Of a stretch of DNA of 64,000 nucleotides, positions 56,734 to 64,000 are shown piece by piece. The DNA lies in NCBI GenBank assembly GCA_001464915.1, contig LNED01000038.1:62001-126000 (forward strand), written 5' to 3'. Position 1 is the first letter of the stretch; each line of letters starts with the position of its first letter. The notes under the pieces were generated by a model that was not told the origin of the DNA, searched no databases, and saw only the letters and a list, made by a program, of their open reading frames with translations. The DNA comes from Sphingomonadales bacterium Ga0077531. GTDB taxonomy: Bacteria; Pseudomonadota; Alphaproteobacteria; Sphingomonadales; Sphingomonadaceae. The translations under genes and the position numbers were made by a program.

Positions 56734-57486
56734 GTGACCGCTTTCCAGATCGAGACAAGCCCGCTGCTGGACGGCGTCCCGCACGGCTTTTTCGGCAGCG
56801 CGGGCGGCGCGCATCAGTTCGGCTTTGGCGGGCCGGGCGATTCGGCGGACGTGCGGTCGCTGAGAGCAGCGGCGGCCAATGTGATCAGGCCCGGCGGCAG
56901 GCTCGCCGCACCGCATCAGGTGCATTCACCCGATGTCGTGGTGGTGGACGCTGTATGGGATGATGCCGCCGAGGGCCGACCGGTCGCCGATGCGCTCGTC
57001 ACCGCGACCCCCGGCATTGTGCTCGGGATCGTGACTGCCGATTGCGGGCCAATTCTGTTCGCCGACGCCGAAGCAGGCGTGATTGGCGCGGCCCATGCCG
57101 GATGGCGCGGGGCGGTGGACGGTGTGCTTGAAAACACCATCGCCGCGATGGAAGCCCTCGGCGCGCGGCGGGCACGGATTGCTGCGGTGCTCGGGCCAAC
57201 GATTGCGCAGCCAAGTTACGAAGTCGACGCCGCTTTCCGCGACAAGTTTGATCCCAGCGCGAACCGCTTTTTCGCCGTAGCCCCGGCGCGCGACGGGATT
57301 GCACGCTGGAAGTTCGACCTGCCCGCTTACATCACCGCGCGGCTGGCCGATGCAGGCCTTAGCAAAATTGCGGATATTGGCCGGGATACTTTTTCTCACA
57401 TCGGGCGTTACCACTCTTACAGGCGCTCTACGCAAGCGGGCGAGGTGAATTATGGCAGGCAAATCAGCATGATCGCTTTGCCATGA
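56734..57486 (+). CDS. pgeF: Laccase-domain purine nucleoside phosphorylase/peptidoglycan editing factor (YfiH/PgeF family)
   Basis: A 250-residue YfiH-family protein with all metal and catalytic motifs: HQVHSPDVVVV, VTADCGPILFAD, GAAHAGWRGAVDGVLE and GPTIAQPSYEV. Members act as zinc-dependent adenosine deaminase/purine phosphorylases, and in E. coli PgeF removes wrongly incorporated serine from peptidoglycan precursors. GTG 56734 starts just after the pepN stop; the upstream codons in the track lie in pepN. It is not a true laccase. The gene is followed by the petABC promoter region. Confidence 0.88.
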   Translation: MTAFQIETSPLLDGVPHGFFGSAGGAHQFGFGGPGDSADVRSLRAAAANVIRPGGRLAAPHQVHSPDVVVVDAVWDDAAEGRPVADALVTATPGIVLGIVTADCGPILFADAEAGVIGAAHAGWRGAVDGVLENTIAAMEALGARRARIAAVLGPTIAQPSYEVDAAFRDKFDPSANRFFAVAPARDGIARWKFDLPAYITARLADAGLSKIADIGRDTFSHIGRYHSYRRSTQAGEVNYGRQISMIALP

Positions 57487-57718
57487 TCCGCACTTGCACG
57501 TTGCCGAACGGCGCTTGATCAAAACACGGTTGGATTCTGGATTGAATGCCGTTAATTGCCCCCCGCACGTTCCGGGCAGCCTGCGCAAGATTGGCGCATT
57601 CTGTTCGAAGCAGGGATCAATCAGACGGATCAGGCCGGAGGCTCCCGCCACCGGATTTGGAACACCACGCCGCGCAGGGCGTTACACCAGCGCGGCAATA
57701 CGAGCAGGGTATTTGACG
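57487..57718 (+). promoter_or_regulatory. petABC upstream region
   Basis: A 232-nt gap without a credible gene; the small ORF from 57494 has no ribosome site and no family resemblance and is just petA's open frame extended upstream. It should contain the petABC promoter. No confident promoter elements or hairpin could be picked. Confidence 0.4.
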
Positions 57719-58300
57719 ATGGCTGAGATGAGCGGTGCCACCACTCCCGCAGGTGCCTCGGAAATGACGGACGGCGCAGAAGGCGTGCGCCGCCGTGACT
57801 GGATTCATATCGCTGCACTGAGCACGGCGGGTGTCGGCGGTGCATCGCTGCTGTTCCCGCTGGTTAGCCAGATGGCGCCATCGCAAGACGTACTCGCCGC
57901 GAGCTCGACCGAAGTCGATATTGGCGCGATTGCCGCTGGGCAGAGCATCAAGACAACCTTCCGCAAGCAGCCCTTGTTCGTCAAGCGTCTGACGCCAGAA
58001 GAAATCGCCGCCGCCAAGAAGGATGACGGTGCCAGCATGCGCGACCCCGCGACGCTGGCCGAGCGCACCAAGGAAGGCCACGAAGACATCCTTATCACTA
58101 TGGGCGTGTGCACCCACCTGGGTTGCGTGCCGCTTGGCGCGGCTGAGGGTGAGGTCAAGGGTGAGTTCGGCGGGTATTTCTGCCCTTGCCATGGCTCGCA
58201 CTACGACGTTGCTGGCCGCATCCGCAAAGGCCCGGCGCCGCTCAATCTGATGGTGCCGGAATACGCATTTAAATCTGACACCGTCGTCCGCGTCGGCTGA
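57719..58300 (+). CDS. petA: Ubiquinol-cytochrome c reductase Rieske iron-sulfur subunit
   Basis: The 193-residue Rieske subunit of the cytochrome bc1 complex. It takes electrons from ubiquinol and passes them to cytochrome c1. The 2Fe-2S ligands are Cys131, His133 (CTHLGC, with Cys136 in the disulfide) and Cys155, His158 (CPCHGSHYD, with Cys157). A twin-arginine-type anchor, VRRRDWIHIAALSTAGVGGASLL, precedes the soluble domain and is expected to stay uncleaved. ATG 57719 gives the family-like N-terminus; Met4 is an alternative. First gene of petABC. Confidence 0.95.
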   Translation: MAEMSGATTPAGASEMTDGAEGVRRRDWIHIAALSTAGVGGASLLFPLVSQMAPSQDVLAASSTEVDIGAIAAGQSIKTTFRKQPLFVKRLTPEEIAAAKKDDGASMRDPATLAERTKEGHEDILITMGVCTHLGCVPLGAAEGEVKGEFGGYFCPCHGSHYDVAGRIRKGPAPLNLMVPEYAFKSDTVVRVG

Positions 58301-58367
58301 GCTTGCGTATCTACACCATAACAATAATCGACCCGACCCGTAACATCGATCATTTCGAGAGAACGCT

Positions 58368-59729
58368 ATGAGTTTCGCCTGGGCAAAGCAGTACGAACCG
58401 CAATCCGCTTTCACCAAGTGGCTTGACGAAAAATTGCCGCTTCCGCGGCTTGTGTACAGCGCGGTCGGGGCCGGGTATCCGGTGCCGCGCAATCTGAACT
58501 ACATGTGGAATTTCGGCGTTCTCGCCGGCTTCTGCCTGATGTTGCAGATTGTGACGGGCGTTGTCCTGGCGATGCATTATGCCGCCAATGCGCAGGTTGC
58601 GTTCGCAACGACTGAGCACATCATGCGCAACGTCAACTCCGGCTGGATGATGCGTTATGCGCACGCCAACGGGGCGAGCTTCTTCTTCATTGTGATCTAC
58701 CTGCACATCTTCCGCGGGTTCTTCTATTCGTCCTACAAGGCCCCGCGCGAGATGATCTGGCTGCTGGGCGTGGTGATCTTCCTGTTGATGATGGCGACCG
58801 CTTTCATGGGTTACGTGCTGCCGTGGGGCCAGATGAGCTTCTGGGGCGCGCAGGTGATCACTGGGTTGTTTGGCGCCATTCCGTTTGTGGGTGAGCCATT
58901 GCAGGTGTGGCTGTTGGGCGGCTTTGCGCCGGATAACGCCGCATTGAACCGCTTCTTCTCGCTGCACTTCTTGCTGCCGTTCGTGATTGCCGGTGTCGTT
59001 ATCCTGCACATCTGGGCGCTGCACATCCCCGGCTCGTCGAACCCGACTGGCGTGGAAGTGAAGAGCCAGAGCGACACGGTGCCGTTCCACCCCTATTACA
59101 CGTCGAAGGACGGATTCGGGCTGGGCGTGTTCCTGATCGCCTTCACCGCGATGGTGTTCTTCTTGCCAAACGCGCTGGGTCACCCGGATAACTACATCGA
59201 AGCCAACCCGCTTTCGACGCCGGCGCTGATCGTTCCGGAATGGTATTTCTATCCGTTCTACGCGATCCTGCGCGCCTTCACCGGCGATCTGACCATTCCG
59301 TTTACCGGCATCGTGTTGATCCCGGCCAAGCTGCTGGGCGTGATCGGGATGTTCGGTTCGATCCTGATCTGGTTCATCCTGCCGTGGCTGGACAAGAGCC
59401 CGGTGCGTTCGGGCCACTATCGCCCGCTGTTCCGCAAGTTCTTCTGGTTCGGTCTGATCCCGACCATGGCGGCGCTGTTCTACCTCGGCGGTGCGCACGC
59501 GGAAGAGCCGTACATCATGCTCAGCCAGATTTTCACGGCCTATTACTTCATGCACTTCCTGGTGATCCTGCCGATCATCAGCCAGATCGAAGTGCCAAAG
59601 CCGCTGCCCTTTTCCATCACTGAAGGTGTGCTGGGCAAGGCTGCAACGGCTGATGCACCGCGCACTGGCACGGTGGATGGCGATGACGCTGGCGCCGCAC
59701 CCGATGGTTCGCTGCAACCGGCCGAGTAA
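58368..59729 (+). CDS. petB: Cytochrome b of the bc1 complex
   Basis: A 453-residue membrane cytochrome b with eight transmembrane segments, pairs of heme-ligand histidines ([16 protein letters not shown] in TM2 and [16 protein letters not shown] in TM4), and the Qo-site PEWYFYP motif. It holds hemes bL and bH and the quinone sites. It starts 67 nt after petA. The stop codon sits in the loop of a strong hairpin. A C-terminal extension of about 30 residues, polar and Asp/Ala-rich, follows the last membrane segment. Confidence 0.96.
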   Translation: MSFAWAKQYEPQSAFTKWLDEKLPLPRLVYSAVGAGYPVPRNLNYMWNFGVLAGFCLMLQIVTGVVLAMHYAANAQVAFATTEHIMRNVNSGWMMRYAHANGASFFFIVIYLHIFRGFFYSSYKAPREMIWLLGVVIFLLMMATAFMGYVLPWGQMSFWGAQVITGLFGAIPFVGEPLQVWLLGGFAPDNAALNRFFSLHFLLPFVIAGVVILHIWALHIPGSSNPTGVEVKSQSDTVPFHPYYTSKDGFGLGVFLIAFTAMVFFLPNALGHPDNYIEANPLSTPALIVPEWYFYPFYAILRAFTGDLTIPFTGIVLIPAKLLGVIGMFGSILIWFILPWLDKSPVRSGHYRPLFRKFFWFGLIPTMAALFYLGGAHAEEPYIMLSQIFTAYYFMHFLVILPIISQIEVPKPLPFSITEGVLGKAATADAPRTGTVDGDDAGAAPDGSLQPAE

Positions 59730-59737
59730 TCGGCCGG
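59718..59737 (+). other. Hairpin with GUAA loop across the petB stop codon
   Basis: CCGGCCGA (59718-59725) pairs perfectly with TCGGCCGG (59730-59737) around the tetraloop GTAA, a GNRA-type loop. The TAA stop of petB (59727-59729) is inside the loop. It lies 46 nt before petC. It could stabilise or help process the petABC mRNA; no T-run follows, so it is not an intrinsic terminator. Confidence 0.6.
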
Positions 59738-59783
59738 GGCAGTTTCCAAGCTATTTGATCCGATAACCAGAAAGAGTTCGGTC

Positions 59784-60641
59784 ATGTCTATTCGTCTCGG
59801 AGGCATCATTGCAGGCCTCGCCATCACCGCCATACTGGTGCTGTGGTCGCTGGTGCCCGGCGTTTACAACTTTGCCTTTGGCCCTCCTGCTGAAAAGCCG
59901 GCGTCCTATGCGTTTTACGAACACGGCAAAGGCCCGGAAGGCGGCTTCTCGTTTGATGGCGCGATGGGCAAGTGGGACGTGGCCCAGCTGCAACGCGGTT
60001 ATCAGGTCTACAAGGAAGTCTGCTCGGCCTGCCACAGCCTGAAGTTCGTGGCGTTCCGCAACCTCCAGCAGCTCGGTTACACCGAAGCTGAAGTTGACGC
60101 GGAAGCGGCGACCTGGACTGTTCCGGGCATCGATCCCGCCACTGGTGAGACGTCGACCCGTCCGGGTGATCCGACCGATTACTTCCCGATGCCGTTCCCG
60201 AACGCCATCGCGGCAGCGGCGGCGAACAACAACGCCATTCCGCCCGATCTTTCGCTGATGACGAAGGCGCGGCATGACGGTTCGAACTACGTCTATTCGT
60301 TGCTGACCGGTTACGGCGAAGCTGACCCCGAAAAGGCCGCCAAGGTCGGGTTTGAAACGCCTGCTGGGCTGTATTTCAACAAGCACTTCCCCAACGTGAA
60401 TATTGCGATGGCCCCGCCGCTCGCGATTGATGGGCAGGTGACCTACGCCGACGGTACCGAATCGACCATCCCGCAGATGGCCGAAGACGTCGCCGCCTTC
60501 CTGACCTGGACGGCCGAACCTTCGCTGGTCGAGCGCAAGCAGACCGGTTGGTTCGTCATCGGCTTCCTGCTGTTCGCCACCGCGCTGGCGTTCCTCAGCT
60601 ACAAGCAGATCTGGGCCGGGATGAAGCCGAAGAAGGCGTAA
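59784..60641 (+). CDS. petC: Cytochrome c1 of the bc1 complex
   Basis: A 285-residue cytochrome c1. The N-terminal segment (IIAGLAITAILVLWSLVPG) targets it to the periplasm. Heme is bound at Cys80-Ser-Ala-Cys83-His84, with the axial Met in NIAMAPPL. A C-terminal membrane anchor (WFVIGFLLFATALAFLSYKQIW) and basic tail end the protein. It takes electrons from the Rieske protein and gives them to cytochrome c. Last gene of petABC, followed by a terminator-like hairpin. Confidence 0.96.
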   Translation: MSIRLGGIIAGLAITAILVLWSLVPGVYNFAFGPPAEKPASYAFYEHGKGPEGGFSFDGAMGKWDVAQLQRGYQVYKEVCSACHSLKFVAFRNLQQLGYTEAEVDAEAATWTVPGIDPATGETSTRPGDPTDYFPMPFPNAIAAAAANNNAIPPDLSLMTKARHDGSNYVYSLLTGYGEADPEKAAKVGFETPAGLYFNKHFPNVNIAMAPPLAIDGQVTYADGTESTIPQMAEDVAAFLTWTAEPSLVERKQTGWFVIGFLLFATALAFLSYKQIWAGMKPKKA

Positions 60642-60672
60642 GCTTCTCCGGCACGGCAAACGCTAACGGCGC

Positions 60673-60714
60673 CCCGTCATCCTCTTGCGGATGGCGGGAC
60701 GCTCTGCTTTTAGG
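60673..60714 (+). terminator. Probable terminator of petABC
   Basis: CCCGTCATCC (60673-60682) pairs with GGATGGCGGG (60689-60698), 10 base pairs with one G-U and a 6-nt loop. A short T-rich stretch ending CTTTTAG follows by 10 nt later, so termination may be partial. It lies between petC and apt. Confidence 0.5.
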
Positions 60715-60735
60715 GGTTCGAAGGGGCTTTTCGAC

Positions 60736-61287
60736 ATGACACCGCCGCATCTCTCTGCCGAAGAGCTCAAAGCGCTGGTGCGAACCGTGCCCGATTTCCC
60801 GCAACCGGGTATTCAATTCCGCGATATTACCACGCTGATCGGCCACCATCAGGGCATGGCGGCGAGCGTTCACCACCTTGCCGCGCTGGCGGATAGCGCT
60901 GGGGCGCACAAAATTGCCGGGATGGAGGCGCGCGGGTTCATCTTTGGCGCCGCCGTGGCGGTGCAGCTGGGTGTCGGCTTCGTGCCTGTGCGCAAGCCCG
61001 GCAAGCTGCCGATTGCCACGATCGGGATCGACTACGCACTCGAATATGGCACCGACCGGCTTGAGATGGATCCCACCGCGATTGAGCCTGGGCAAAAGGT
61101 CGTGATCGTCGACGATCTGATCGCCACCGGCGGCACCGCGCTCGCATCCGCAGAGTTGCTGCGCAAGGCAGGGGCGGTGATCAGCCACGCGCTATTCGTG
61201 ATCGATCTGCCCGACCTTGGCGGCGCGGCTCGCCTGCGTGAGGCTGGGATCAAGGTTAGCGCATTGATGGAATTCGAAGGCGACTGA
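60736..61287 (+). CDS. apt: Adenine phosphoribosyltransferase
   Basis: A 183-residue purine-salvage enzyme that makes AMP from adenine and PRPP. Motifs: VPDFPQPGIQFRDIT at the N-terminus, IAGMEARGFIFGAAVA, the flexible-loop region VPVRKPGKLP, and the PRPP-binding VVIVDDLIATGGTA. ATG 60736 gives the typical N-terminus; the track's 60685 start is inside the petC terminator. It is convergent with cysQ, with 11 nt between the stops. Confidence 0.95.
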   Translation: MTPPHLSAEELKALVRTVPDFPQPGIQFRDITTLIGHHQGMAASVHHLAALADSAGAHKIAGMEARGFIFGAAVAVQLGVGFVPVRKPGKLPIATIGIDYALEYGTDRLEMDPTAIEPGQKVVIVDDLIATGGTALASAELLRKAGAVISHALFVIDLPDLGGAARLREAGIKVSALMEFEGD

Positions 61288-61298
61288 CTAGCCAAAAC

Positions 61299-62051
61299 TC
61301 ATCCGAGCTTGGCGACTTCCGCCAGCACCCGGTTCGCCCATTCAGGACGGCAAATGAGCAAATCCGGCATGAAGGTATCGGCCTGATTATAGATCAGAGG
61401 CGACCCATCGATCCGCGAACAATGCAGCCCATGCGCAAGCGCTACGGCGACCGGCGCGCAGCTATCCCATTCATGCTGCCCGCCGGAATGGAGATAGACC
61501 TCGGCCTCGCCGCGCACGACCGCCATTGCCTTGGCTCCGGCGCTGCCCATCGGCACCAGCTCACCGCCAAGCGCCAGTGCAACAACTTCCGCCTCACGCG
61601 GAGGGCGAGTGCGGCTGACGACGAAGCGTGGCCGGGCGGCGATTGGGGCAAGCGGTTGCGGCATGTCGGAGCACAGCACCACGCCGCTATCCAGTCCTGG
61701 AAGCGCCACAGCGCCAACGCTGGCGACACCATCCACTGCCAAGGCGACATGCACCGCCCAATCAGACCGTGCCTCGCCATATTCGCGGGTGCCATCGACG
61801 GGATCGACAATCCACACCCGCGATTGCCTCAGGCGGGCCGGATCGTCCTTTTCCTCTTCGGACAGCAACCCGTCATCTGGCCGCGCCGCGCGGATCGCGT
61901 GGCATAGGAACTGGTTGGCGGTCGCATCGCCCGCATTGCCGAGGGCTTTGCCATCCACCAGCCCGCTCGCTCGCACCTCCAGCAGCAACCGCCCCGCCGC
62001 CGCCGCCAAGCGTGCCGCCAATTCGCCATCGCTCAGCGCCGCTGCACTCAT
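61299..62051 (-). CDS. cysQ: 3'(2'),5'-bisphosphate nucleotidase CysQ
   Basis: A 250-residue Mg-dependent, lithium-sensitive phosphatase of the inositol monophosphatase superfamily, which removes 3'-phosphate from PAP or PAPS made during sulfate assimilation. Metal-binding motifs are LSEEEKDD (with the first Glu) , [12 protein letters not shown] (DPxDGT) and [11 protein letters not shown]. It overlaps the cysNC stop by 4 nt (ATGA), so it belongs to the cysDNC-cysQ operon, and its role in controlling PAPS and PAP levels fits. Confidence 0.93.
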   Translation of the reverse strand: MSAAALSDGELAARLAAAAGRLLLEVRASGLVDGKALGNAGDATANQFLCHAIRAARPDDGLLSEEEKDDPARLRQSRVWIVDPVDGTREYGEARSDWAVHVALAVDGVASVGAVALPGLDSGVVLCSDMPQPLAPIAARPRFVVSRTRPPREAEVVALALGGELVPMGSAGAKAMAVVRGEAEVYLHSGGQHEWDSCAPVAVALAHGLHCSRIDGSPLIYNQADTFMPDLLICRPEWANRVLAEVAKLG

Positions 62052-63961
62052 TTGAGCGGCAGGATCTGCTGGATGATGAAGCGCGCGGCTTCCTCAGGTG
62101 TCATGTCCACGGTGTTCACCCGGATTTCGGGGTTCTCGGGCGCTTCATAGGGGCTGTCGATCCCGGTGAAGTTCTTGAGCTGGCCGCTGCGCGCCTTTTT
62201 ATACAGGCCCTTCACGTCGCGGCCTTCGGCGACTTCCAGCGGCGTATCGACGAAAATCTCGATGAACTCGCCCGGCTCCAGCATCTCGCGCACCATCCGC
62301 CGTTCGGCCCGGAACGGCGAGATGAAGGCGGTGAGGACGATCAGCCCGGCATCCGCCATCAGCTTGGCGACCTCACCCACCCGGCGGATATTCTCGATCC
62401 GGTCGGTCTCGGTAAAGCCGAGATCGCGGTTGAGGCCGTGACGGACATTATCGCCATCGAGCAGGAAGGTGTGACGGTTCATCACGAACAGCTGCTTTTC
62501 CACCTCGTTGGCGATGGTCGATTTGCCGCTGCCCGAAAGCCCGGTGAACCACAGCACGCGGGCCTTTTGGTTCTTCATCCCGGCGTGATCATCCCGCGTG
62601 ATCGCGGTCGGCTGCCAATGGACATTGTCCGCGCGGCGCAGGCTGAATTCGATCATCCCAGCAGCGACCGTGGCGTTGGTGAACTTGTCGATCAGGATGA
62701 ACCCGCCAAGCGGGCGGCTCGCGGCGTAAGGTTCAAACACGATCGGCCTGTCGGTGGCGAATTCGGCGACCCCAATCGCGTTGAGGCCCAGCGTCTTGGC
62801 CGCAAGATGCTCAAGGCTGTTGACGTCGATTTCGTATTTGGGGGGCTGCACCGATGCGGTGACCATCTGCGTGCCAAGCTTGAGCCAGTACCCGCGCCCC
62901 GGTTTCAGCGCCTCTTCGTCCATCCACACAAAGGTGGCGCAGAACTGGTCGGAGGCCTGCGGCGGATCGCCCGCGGCGGCGATGGTGTCGCCCCGGCTGC
63001 AATCGACCTCGTCTGTAAGCGTCAGCGTGACCGATTGGCCTGCGACGGCTTCATCAAGGTCTCCGGACATACTGACAATCCGCGCCACCGTGCTGGTCTT
63101 GCCCGAAGGCACAATCCGCACCGCATCACCGGCCCGCACAACGCCGCTGGCGATCTGCCCGGCGAACCCGCGGAAATCGAGATTGGGGCGGTTGACCCAC
63201 TGCACCGGCATCCGCAGCGGCGCGGCCTGCGCAGCGGCGGCGTCTACCTCGACGCTTTCGAGATGTTCGATCAGCGCCGGGCCGCCATACCACGGCGTGT
63301 TGGCCGAGGGCGCAGTGGTGATGTTGTCGCCCTTGAACCCTGAAATCGGGATCGCGGTGAAGGCTTCGATCCCGATGCTGTCGGCAAAGGCGCGGTAATC
63401 CGCCACGATCCCGTCGAATACCGCTTGGTCATAGCCAACCAGATCCATCTTGTTCACCGCCAGCACCACGTGGCGAATGCCCAGCAGGTGGACGAGATAA
63501 GAATGCCGCCGGGTCTGTTGCAGCACGCCCTTGCGCGCATCGATCAGGATCACCGCAAGATCGGCGGTGGACGCGCCGGTCACCATGTTGCGGGTATATT
63601 GTTCGTGCCCCGGCGTATCGGCGACGATGAATTTGCGCTTTTCGGTGGTGAAGAACCGATAGGCGACATCGATGGTGATGCCCTGCTCGCGTTCCGCCGC
63701 AAGGCCATCGACCAGCAGTGCGAAGTCGATTTCCTGCCCTTGCGTCCCGTGCCGCTTGCTATCGCTTTCGAGCGCGGCGAGCTGATCTTCGAAGATCATC
63801 TTGGAATCGTAAAGCAGCCGCCCGATCAGGGTCGATTTGCCATCATCCACGCTGCCGCAGGTGATGAAGCGCAGCAGGCTCTTGTGCTGATGCGCGGCGA
63901 GATAGGCGTCGATATCCTCGGCAATCAGCGCATCGGTCTGGAAGGATGAGGGGGTGTCCAT
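62048..63961 (-). CDS. cysNC: Bifunctional sulfate adenylyltransferase subunit 1/APS kinase CysNC
   Basis: A 637-residue fusion. The N-terminal two-thirds is CysN, the GTPase that powers ATP sulfurylase: [29 protein letters not shown] and NKMDLVGYD. The C-terminal third is APS kinase Cys[34 protein letters not shown] and [18 protein letters not shown]. It makes APS from sulfate and then PAPS, in the cytoplasm, with CysD as partner. The start ATG overlaps the last base of the cysD stop. The fusion is common in alphaproteobacteria. Confidence 0.96.
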   Translation of the reverse strand: MDTPSSFQTDALIAEDIDAYLAAHQHKSLLRFITCGSVDDGKSTLIGRLLYDSKMIFEDQLAALESDSKRHGTQGQEIDFALLVDGLAAEREQGITIDVAYRFFTTEKRKFIVADTPGHEQYTRNMVTGASTADLAVILIDARKGVLQQTRRHSYLVHLLGIRHVVLAVNKMDLVGYDQAVFDGIVADYRAFADSIGIEAFTAIPISGFKGDNITTAPSANTPWYGGPALIEHLESVEVDAAAAQAAPLRMPVQWVNRPNLDFRGFAGQIASGVVRAGDAVRIVPSGKTSTVARIVSMSGDLDEAVAGQSVTLTLTDEVDCSRGDTIAAAGDPPQASDQFCATFVWMDEEALKPGRGYWLKLGTQMVTASVQPPKYEIDVNSLEHLAAKTLGLNAIGVAEFATDRPIVFEPYAASRPLGGFILIDKFTNATVAAGMIEFSLRRADNVHWQPTAITRDDHAGMKNQKARVLWFTGLSGSGKSTIANEVEKQLFVMNRHTFLLDGDNVRHGLNRDLGFTETDRIENIRRVGEVAKLMADAGLIVLTAFISPFRAERRMVREMLEPGEFIEIFVDTPLEVAEGRDVKGLYKKARSGQLKNFTGIDSPYEAPENPEIRVNTVDMTPEEAARFIIQQILPLK

Positions 63962-64000
63962 CAGAAATACCCCTCCTGCTTCTTCTTCTCCATGCTGGCG
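63961..64000 (-). CDS. cysD: Sulfate adenylyltransferase subunit 2 CysD (3' end only)
   Basis: The last 12 codons of cysD enter at the right edge, reading [12 protein letters not shown] then TGA. That ending is characteristic of CysD, and its position directly before cysNC supports the call. The rest of the gene is outside the window. CysD is the catalytic subunit that adenylates sulfate. Confidence 0.85.
   Translation of the reverse strand, partial: ASMEKKKQEGYF

Noticed and set aside
56734-57486. Calling the YfiH-family gene a laccase
   Set aside because: The motifs are those of the zinc nucleoside phosphorylase/PgeF family; multicopper oxidase copper sites are absent.
57494-57718. N-terminal extension of petA in the ORF track
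   Set aside because: No ribosome site and no resemblance to a Rieske leader; the twin-arginine anchor already follows the ATG at 57719.
58350-59717. 455-residue minus-strand ORF
   Set aside because: Exact antisense shadow of cytochrome b; the composition (His, Gln, Arg-rich) reflects complemented membrane codons.
61628-63343. 571-residue plus-strand ORF
   Set aside because: Antisense to cysQ and cysNC, which are unmistakable. No domain or ribosome site.

Overview
The window reads as chromosomal DNA of a high-GC alphaproteobacterium, most likely a sphingomonad (Erythrobacter/Novosphingobium-like). This rests on the very compact gene layout, an alphaproteobacterial petABC set, a fused cysNC, a TonB-dependent receptor beside Rieske oxygenases and P450s, and one copy of the short 'CTCGACTACGCTCGACACGAACGG' inverted-repeat element that I recognise from sphingomonad genomes. 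The assignment comes from gene content, not from a database search.

Layout. (1) 1-2.4 kb: rtcBA, RNA ligase and RNA 3'-phosphate cyclase, behind a near-consensus sigma-54 promoter and a leader with two strong hairpins. (2) 2.45-3.6 kb: a decayed phage-type ParB/DNA-methyltransferase gene with a frameshift and a deletion, then empty sequence. (3) 3.6-8.7 kb: rlmJ; a rightward operon SDR - TPP dehydrogenase E1alpha - E1beta - free-standing lipoyl domain - SnoaL-like protein; a histidine phosphatase. (4) 8.8-20.9 kb: a long leftward run encoding a dienoyl-CoA-reductase-like SDR, two acyl-CoA dehydrogenases, two ThuA-like proteins, an SDR, a thiolase-like protein with a DUF35 partner, a P450, a limonene-epoxide-hydrolase-like enzyme, an MDR reductase and a molybdopterin oxidoreductase. 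(5) 21-48.7 kb: alternating short operons with two more P450s, three Rieske oxygenases, a ketosteroid-dehydrogenase-like flavoprotein, MobA, further SDRs, MDRs and SnoaL proteins, AhpD-like proteins, an acyl-CoA ligase, a TonB-dependent receptor, an MFS transporter and a GST. (6) 48.8-64 kb: housekeeping genes: ydbST-like PH proteins, GNAT, threonine aldolase, EamA transporter, epimerase, pepN, yfiH/pgeF, petABC, apt, cysQ, cysNC and the tail of cysD.

How it fits together. Regions 3-5 look like one large catabolic island of about 44 kb. The receptor and MFS protein would bring in a hydrophobic substrate; P450s, Rieske oxygenases and the flavin dehydrogenase would activate rings and side chains; the CoA ligase, acyl-CoA dehydrogenases, SDRs and thiolase-like/DUF35 pair would shorten a side chain. 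The set resembles steroid or terpenoid degradation, but the substrate is inference. Five, perhaps six, promoter regions in this island (20.97, 23.37, 25.19, 40.89, 43.68 and weakly 38.01 kb) share a dyad-like motif close to CCAAAAGTG-WS-CATTG-YCC. I read this as the binding site of a single regulator, and no regulator gene lies in the window. A perfect 16-bp parS site (TGTTTCACGTGAAACA) inside a perfect 36-bp palindrome sits between two convergent SDR genes at 24.25 kb. I saw no rRNA, tRNA, CRISPR array, insertion sequence or integrase. The many long antisense ORFs in the track are shadows.
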